Shown here in pieces: positions 60,329 through 64,000 of a stretch of 64,000 nt of DNA (position 1 is its first letter; each line of letters begins with the position of its first letter). A model generated the notes under the pieces. That model did no database searches and had not been told where the DNA came from. It worked only from the letters and a program-made list of their open reading frames with translations. The stretch lies in assembly GCF_036226925.1 (NCBI RefSeq), contig NZ_CP109031.1:6014001-6078000 (forward strand), in the 5' to 3' direction. Origin of the DNA: Streptomyces sp. NBC_00659. GTDB lineage: Bacteria; Actinomycetota; Actinomycetes; Streptomycetales; Streptomycetaceae. The position numbers and the translations under genes are program-made.

Positions 60329-60502
60329 ATGAGGTCCATGCCCACGGGGCGGCGTACGAGGCCGACCCCCGCGACGCGGACACGGCCGTTGCCGGGCCCC
60401 TGGTCCGGGACGCGGCGGCGGGTCCGCCGGGTGCCGTCGACCGCCGCGGCACCGGGCACCGGGGCCGGCGCACGGCACGCGAGCGAGGAGCTTCGCCGAT
60501 GA
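60329..60502 (+). CDS. candidate small basic protein (57 aa) between cpaB-like and tadZ
   Basis: An ATG at 60329 lies 6 nt after a consensus AGGAGG (60317-60322). Its frame runs 57 codons to a TGA that overlaps the next gene's ATG (ATGA at 60499-60502). The product would be very rich in Arg, Pro and Thr (MRSMPTGRRTRPTPATRTRP...). Signals for translation are excellent, but composition is typical of non-coding GC-rich DNA, so it may serve only for translational coupling. Confidence 0.4.
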   Translation: MRSMPTGRRTRPTPATRTRPLPGPWSGTRRRVRRVPSTAAAPGTGAGARHASEELRR

Positions 60503-62118
60503 CCATCCGTATCGTTCCCGCCGTCGGCGACATCGACTCGGCCCGCGCGCTCACCACCCTGCTGAGCCAGCTCGCCGACACCGAACCCGCCCCGCCCGTA
60601 CCCGACTCGACAGCCCTCCTCGACACCCTCGCGCGCCTCGCCGCCGAGTCCCTCGACGAGCTCCCCGAAGTCGTCCTCGTCCACGAACGCATCGGCCCGG
60701 TACCGGCGTTGGACCTGATCCGCGACCTCGTGATGCGCTTCCCGGCCGTCGGTGTCGTCCTCATCACCGCCGACACCAGCACCGGCGTCCTCACCGCCGC
60801 CATGGACTCCGGCGCCCGCGGCATCATCGGCCTGCCGCTCGGCTACGACTCCCTCGCCGAACGCGTCCAGGCCGCCGCCGCCTGGTCCGCCGGAATGCGC
60901 CGCCACCTGCACAGCGGTGCGCCCGAGCTGTACGCGGGCCCCGGCGGCACGATCGTCACGGTGACCGGAGCGAAGGGCGGCGTCGGCGCGACCGTCACCG
61001 CGGTCCAGCTCGCCCTCGCCGCGAAGGCCTCCGGCCACAACGTCGCGCTGCTCGACCTGGACCTCCAGTCCGGGGACGTGGCCTCGTACCTCGACGTGCA
61101 GTTCCGCCGGTCGGTGGCCGACCTGGCGGCCATCACCGACATCAACCCGCGCGTCCTCCAGGACGCCGTCTACACCCACGACAGCGGCGTCGCCCTCCTG
61201 CTCGCGCCCGCCGAGGGCGAACGGGGCGAGGAGGTCACCGACCGGGTGGCCCGCCAGGTCCTCGGGGCGCTCCGTTCCCGCCACGACGTGGTGATCGTCG
61301 ACTGCGGCTCCCAGATGAACTCGGCCACCGCCGCGGCCGTCGAGATGGCAGACCGGGCCCTGCTCCTCGTCACCCCCGACGTCATCGCCGTACGCGCCGC
61401 CAAACGCATGGTCCGTATGTGGGACCGTCTCCAGATCCGCAAGGCGGAGGAGACCACGACGGTCGTGAACCGCTTCGCCCGCGGTACGGAGATCCAGCCG
61501 TCCCTCGTCGAACGCGTCACCGGAACCAAGGTCGCCCGCTCCGCGGTTCCCGCCGCCTTCAAGGAACTCCAGTCGGTCGTCGACGCGGGCCGGCTCCAGG
61601 ACCTGGACAACCGCTCGACCGTCAAGCAGGCGCTGTGGGCACTCGCCGCCGAACTCGGTCTCGTCGTCCCCCAGGAGGGCGGGGCCGGCGGCAGGCGCCG
61701 GAAGGCGTCCGCGTCGGACCGGGGCGCGCTCTCGCTCCGCGGCCGGGGCGGCGACCGGGGAGCCGTCACCCTCGAATTCGCCGGGATGTTCCCGCTGCTC
61801 CTGGTCGTCATGACGATCCTGTGGCAGTGCGTGCTGTACGGGTACTCGTACTCGCTGGCCGGGAACGCGGCGGACGAGGCGGCCCGGGCGGCCACCGCGG
61901 CCTACGCGGTGCACGGCGACTTCCAGGGTGCCTGCGACGCGGCCGGGAGCAAGCATCTGCCGGGCTCCTGGAAGGACGCGGGGATCTCCTGCACCCCTTC
62001 CGGCCCGGTCATGCGGGCCACCGTCGACGTCGACGTCCCGCTGTTCTTCCCGGGCTTCGACGCGGGCTTCCACGTAAAGGGCAGCGCGGGCGCGGCACTG
62101 GAGGGGGACGGCGGATGA
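60499..62118 (+). CDS. TadZ/CpaE-type ATPase fused to a TadE-like pseudopilin domain
   Basis: The 539-aa protein has three parts. Residues 1-150 are an atypical receiver-like domain (VVLVHERIGPVPALDLI, GVVLITADTSTGVLTAAMDS). Residues 150-400 are a ParA/MinD-type ATPase, with deviant Walker A VTGAKGGVGATVT, LLDLDLQSGDVASYLD and VVIVDCGSQMNS; TadZ places Tad pili in the cell. Residues ~425-539 form a TadE-like domain (DRGAVTLEFAGMFPLLLVVM, then one transmembrane helix and external Cys pair). A continuous frame joins them through a basic linker (GGRRRKASASDRG). The fusion would fix a membrane anchor and minor-pilin-like part to the ATPase. ATGA overlap with the next gene. Confidence 0.85.
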   Translation: MTIRIVPAVGDIDSARALTTLLSQLADTEPAPPVPDSTALLDTLARLAAESLDELPEVVLVHERIGPVPALDLIRDLVMRFPAVGVVLITADTSTGVLTAAMDSGARGIIGLPLGYDSLAERVQAAAAWSAGMRRHLHSGAPELYAGPGGTIVTVTGAKGGVGATVTAVQLALAAKASGHNVALLDLDLQSGDVASYLDVQFRRSVADLAAITDINPRVLQDAVYTHDSGVALLLAPAEGERGEEVTDRVARQVLGALRSRHDVVIVDCGSQMNSATAAAVEMADRALLLVTPDVIAVRAAKRMVRMWDRLQIRKAEETTTVVNRFARGTEIQPSLVERVTGTKVARSAVPAAFKELQSVVDAGRLQDLDNRSTVKQALWALAAELGLVVPQEGGAGGRRRKASASDRGALSLRGRGGDRGAVTLEFAGMFPLLLVVMTILWQCVLYGYSYSLAGNAADEAARAATAAYAVHGDFQGACDAAGSKHLPGSWKDAGISCTPSGPVMRATVDVDVPLFFPGFDAGFHVKGSAGAALEGDGG

Positions 62119-62657
62119 GGACGCACCTGCGGACGGCATCCGGCGGAAGGGGACGTGCCGGTACATCACATGTCCGTCGCTTACGTCCGGATCGGCCGAC
62201 GCATCACATCGCACCGACGTCTGATCCAGCGGCGACGGACGGATGTACCGGCACGTCCCCGACCCACCACGCACGCGCAGCCGCCGCACCCGCACCCGCA
62301 CCCACGCGCCGGCTCCGGGGCGACCGGGGTGTCTCCATCCTGGAGTTCACCGGGTTCCTGCCCATCCTGCTGCTCGTCGGGATGGCGGCCATCCAGCTCG
62401 GGCTCATCGGGTACGGCATCAATCAGGCCGGTTCCGGGGCGAGGGCCGCCGCGCGGGCCGCCTCGCAGCAGGGCGGCCCCCCGGCGGGTGAGGCCGCGGG
62501 CCGGGCGGCCGTGAGCGGCTGGCTGGACCCGAGCGTCGATCCCGTCTCCGGCCCCGACCTCACCACGGCCACGGTCACGGTCAGGGTCCCCGGCGTCATC
62601 CCCCTCTTCGGCCCCTACGAGGTCACCCGCCACGCCACCATGCCCACCGACGACTGA
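62115..62657 (+). CDS. second TadE/TadG-like pilus protein
   Basis: The 180-aa protein shows the TadE core from about residue 72 (DRGVSILEFTGFLPILLLVG), with one transmembrane helix and an external domain ending RVPGVIPLFGPYEVTRHATM. The first ~70 residues are Arg/Thr/His/Pro-rich, unlike other TadE proteins, and are largely encoded by a 112-bp inverted repeat (62149-62260). The ATG at 62115 is translationally coupled to the TadZ-TadE gene; a natural protein would begin close to residue 65, but no good start is seen there. Confidence 0.8.
   Translation: MRTHLRTASGGRGRAGTSHVRRLRPDRPTHHIAPTSDPAATDGCTGTSPTHHARAAAAPAPAPTRRLRGDRGVSILEFTGFLPILLLVGMAAIQLGLIGYGINQAGSGARAAARAASQQGGPPAGEAAGRAAVSGWLDPSVDPVSGPDLTTATVTVRVPGVIPLFGPYEVTRHATMPTDD
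62149..62260. repeat. 112-bp imperfect inverted repeat inside the tadE-like gene
   Basis: The outer arms are perfect over 19 bp: 62149-62167 (GGGGACGTGCCGGTACATC) and 62242-62260 (its exact complement). Inside, GTCCGTCGC (62172-62180) pairs with GCGACGGAC (62232-62240) after a 3-4 nt offset, and GGATC (62189-62193) pairs with GATCC (62223-62227). The centre is about 29 nt. Confidence 0.8.
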
Positions 62658-62675
62658 CCGGGAGGAGCCGACACC

Positions 62676-64000
62676 ATGAGCCTGCGTTCCCGTATCGCCG
62701 CCCCCGACGAGGGGGGTCCCGCCCGTGAGGACGGACACCTCGTCGCCGTCTACCGGGCCAAACTCCTCGAGGAGATCGACCTCGCCGAGATGTCCAGCCT
62801 GGCGGCGGCCGAACGCCGGGCCCGGCTCGAACGCGTCCTCGGCCACATCATCAGCCGCGAGGGCCCGGTCCTCTCCACCGCCGAACGCTCCCAGCTGATC
62901 CGCCGGGTCGTCGACGAGGCACTCGGACTCGGCGTCCTCGAACCGCTCCTCGCCGACGCGTCCATCACCGAGATCATGGTCAACGGCCCGGACTCGATCT
63001 TCGTCGAGCGGGCCGGCCGCGTCGAGCAGCTGCCGTTGCGCTTCGCCTCCAACGAGCAGCTCATGCAGACCATCGAACGCATCGTCTCGACGGTCAACCG
63101 CCGCGTCGACGAGTCCAACCCGATGGTCGACGCCCGCCTGCCCACCGGCGAGCGCGTCAACGTCATCATCCCGCCGCTCGCCCTGACCGGCCCCACCCTC
63201 ACCATCCGCCGCTTCCCCCGCGCGTACACGCTCCCCGAGCTCATCGGCCTCGGCTCCCTCGACGAACAGACGCTCATGCTGCTCGCCGCCTTCGTCCGGG
63301 CCCGCTTCAACGTCATCGTCAGCGGCGGCACCGGCAGCGGCAAGACGACCCTGCTCAACGCGCTCTCCGGCCTGATCCCCTCCCACGAGCGCATCATCAC
63401 CATCGAGGACTCCGCCGAACTCCAGCTCCAGCAGGAGCACGTCATCCGCCTCGAATCACGCCCCCCGAACGTGGAGGGCAAGGGCCAGATCACCATCCGC
63501 GACCTGGTCCGCAACTCGCTGCGCATGCGCCCCGACCGCATCATCGTCGGCGAGGTCCGCGGCGGCGAGACCCTCGACATGCTCCAGGCCATGTCGACCG
63601 GCCACGACGGCTCCCTCGCCACCGTCCACGCGAACTCCGCCGAGGACGCCCTCATGCGCCTGCAGACCCTCGGTTCGATGTCCGAGGTCCAGATCCCCTT
63701 CGAGGCGCTCAAGGACCAGATCAACTCCGCCGTCGACGTCGTCGTCCAGCTCTCCCGGCACGCCGACGGCTCCCGCAAGGTCACGGAGGTCGCGCTGCTC
63801 GTCTCGCACGGCCGCGAACAGTTCCGCGTCACCCCGGTCACCCGCTTCGTGCCCCTCCCGGTCGGCCCCGACCGCGTCGTGCGGGGCCACTTCGAGCACC
63901 TGCCGCTCCCGCGGCCGGTCGCGGAGAAGCTGTACGTCGCCAACGAGCCGCCGCCGCCGGCCTTCGGCGTCGCCGAGGCCATCGACGTACTCAACAACAC
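62676..64000 (+). CDS. tadA: TadA/CpaF secretion ATPase, partial at right edge
   Basis: The gene is open from ATG 62676 (GGAGGA 9 nt upstream) to the window end, at least 441 codons. It encodes the hexameric type II/IV secretion ATPase that powers Tad pilus assembly. The N-terminal helical part (ERRARLERVLGHIISREGPV, DEALGLGVLEPLLADASITE) is followed by IMVNGPDSIFVERAGRVEQ, Walker A SGGTGSGKTTLLNAL, and the Asp box IITIEDSAELQL. Walker B is MRPDRIIVGEVRGGE and the His box is STGHDGSLATVHAN. All catalytic motifs are intact. Only the C-terminal end is outside the window. It is 18 bp after the second TadE gene and in the same operon. Confidence 0.95.
   Translation, partial: MSLRSRIAAPDEGGPAREDGHLVAVYRAKLLEEIDLAEMSSLAAAERRARLERVLGHIISREGPVLSTAERSQLIRRVVDEALGLGVLEPLLADASITEIMVNGPDSIFVERAGRVEQLPLRFASNEQLMQTIERIVSTVNRRVDESNPMVDARLPTGERVNVIIPPLALTGPTLTIRRFPRAYTLPELIGLGSLDEQTLMLLAAFVRARFNVIVSGGTGSGKTTLLNALSGLIPSHERIITIEDSAELQLQQEHVIRLESRPPNVEGKGQITIRDLVRNSLRMRPDRIIVGEVRGGETLDMLQAMSTGHDGSLATVHANSAEDALMRLQTLGSMSEVQIPFEALKDQINSAVDVVVQLSRHADGSRKVTEVALLVSHGREQFRVTPVTRFVPLPVGPDRVVRGHFEHLPLPRPVAEKLYVANEPPPPAFGVAEAIDVLNN

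Noticed and set aside
60319..60498. Extended N-terminus for TadZ
   Set aside because: The TadZ frame has its own GAGGAG and ATG at 60499, and the preceding 57-codon frame ends in an overlapping stop, so the two are separate frames.
59602..62301. 899-codon - strand frame across the pilus genes
   Set aside because: It covers three + strand genes with clear CpaB and TadZ/TadE motifs; composition is typical of an antisense shadow.

Overview
This 64 kb window is chromosomal DNA from a Streptomyces (or very close actinomycete). The base composition is very high in G+C and third codon positions are almost all G/C. Many genes start with GTG and are coupled by 4-base ATGA/GTGA overlaps. Hallmark actinobacterial genes are present: mycothiol S-conjugate amidase, a GTP-dependent PEP carboxykinase, a DUF4307 protein, and a DasR-type site at a chitinase. 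As far as I recall, the order metB / ilvA / DrrAB-like ABC / greA / DUF4307 / mca / PEPCK matches the conserved Streptomyces core chromosome. No rRNA, tRNA or CRISPR was seen.

Layout. (1) 1-11.1 kb is a housekeeping block: the end of a degenerate M48-peptidase-like protein, a membrane protein, cystathionine gamma-synthase, a small sigma factor with its membrane partner, a MarR regulator, threonine deaminase, a two-gene drug-type ABC exporter, greA, DUF4307 and mca. (2) 11.4-17.9 kb holds a 1,064-residue STAND ATPase/TPR protein, a membrane protein facing an ArsR-like regulator, and a thioredoxin-fold protein coupled to the regulator. (3) 18.0-24.6 kb is a four-gene, translationally coupled operon: a GT2 synthase-like glycosyltransferase, a GT-C glycosyltransferase, a polyprenol-phosphate GT2 fused to GtrA, and a secreted copper radical oxidase with all active-site residues. 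It looks like a surface-glycan system analogous to, but distinct from, CslA-GlxA. (4) 24.6-30.7 kb holds a Mut7-C nuclease-like protein, a TetR-MFS pair, a HlyIII protein and PEP carboxykinase. (5) 30.9-41.0 kb holds two converging gene sets related to Ter systems. On the + strand are a kinase, a YbjN-like protein, a Q-rich membrane protein, and the vWA-PP2C-kinase triad. On the - strand are a binding protein, TelA, a lipoprotein with binding-protein and vWA domains, and a coiled-coil membrane protein.

(6) 41.2-44.4 kb holds a small protein whose ribosome-binding site lies in a strong hairpin, an alanine-type aminotransferase, and a frameshifted TnpB element. (7) 44.5-53.8 kb holds a membrane protein, a secreted serine protease, and a divergent catabolic module: N-acyl deacylase and PLP deaminase (-), then PfkB-type kinase, IclR, RidA and GntP permease (+). 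The chemistry fits uptake and breakdown of N-acylated 2-amino-sugar acids such as N-acetylglucosaminate, by deacylation, deamination to 2-keto-3-deoxygluconate and phosphorylation. The chitinase nearby makes this attractive. (8) 53.9-58.1 kb holds an acidic protein, a secreted M14 carboxypeptidase and a GH18 chitinase with a DasR-like operator. (9) 58.4-64.0 kb is the start of a Tad/Flp pilus locus: a zinc-ribbon protein, a CpaB/RcpC-like SAF protein, a TadZ-TadE fusion, a second TadE-like protein and TadA, which runs off the right edge.

Small imperfect tandem repeats (18-45 bp) in intergenic gaps are a recurring feature. Coordinates, motifs and stems were read by eye. Family names rest on recalled motif knowledge, not on database searches.
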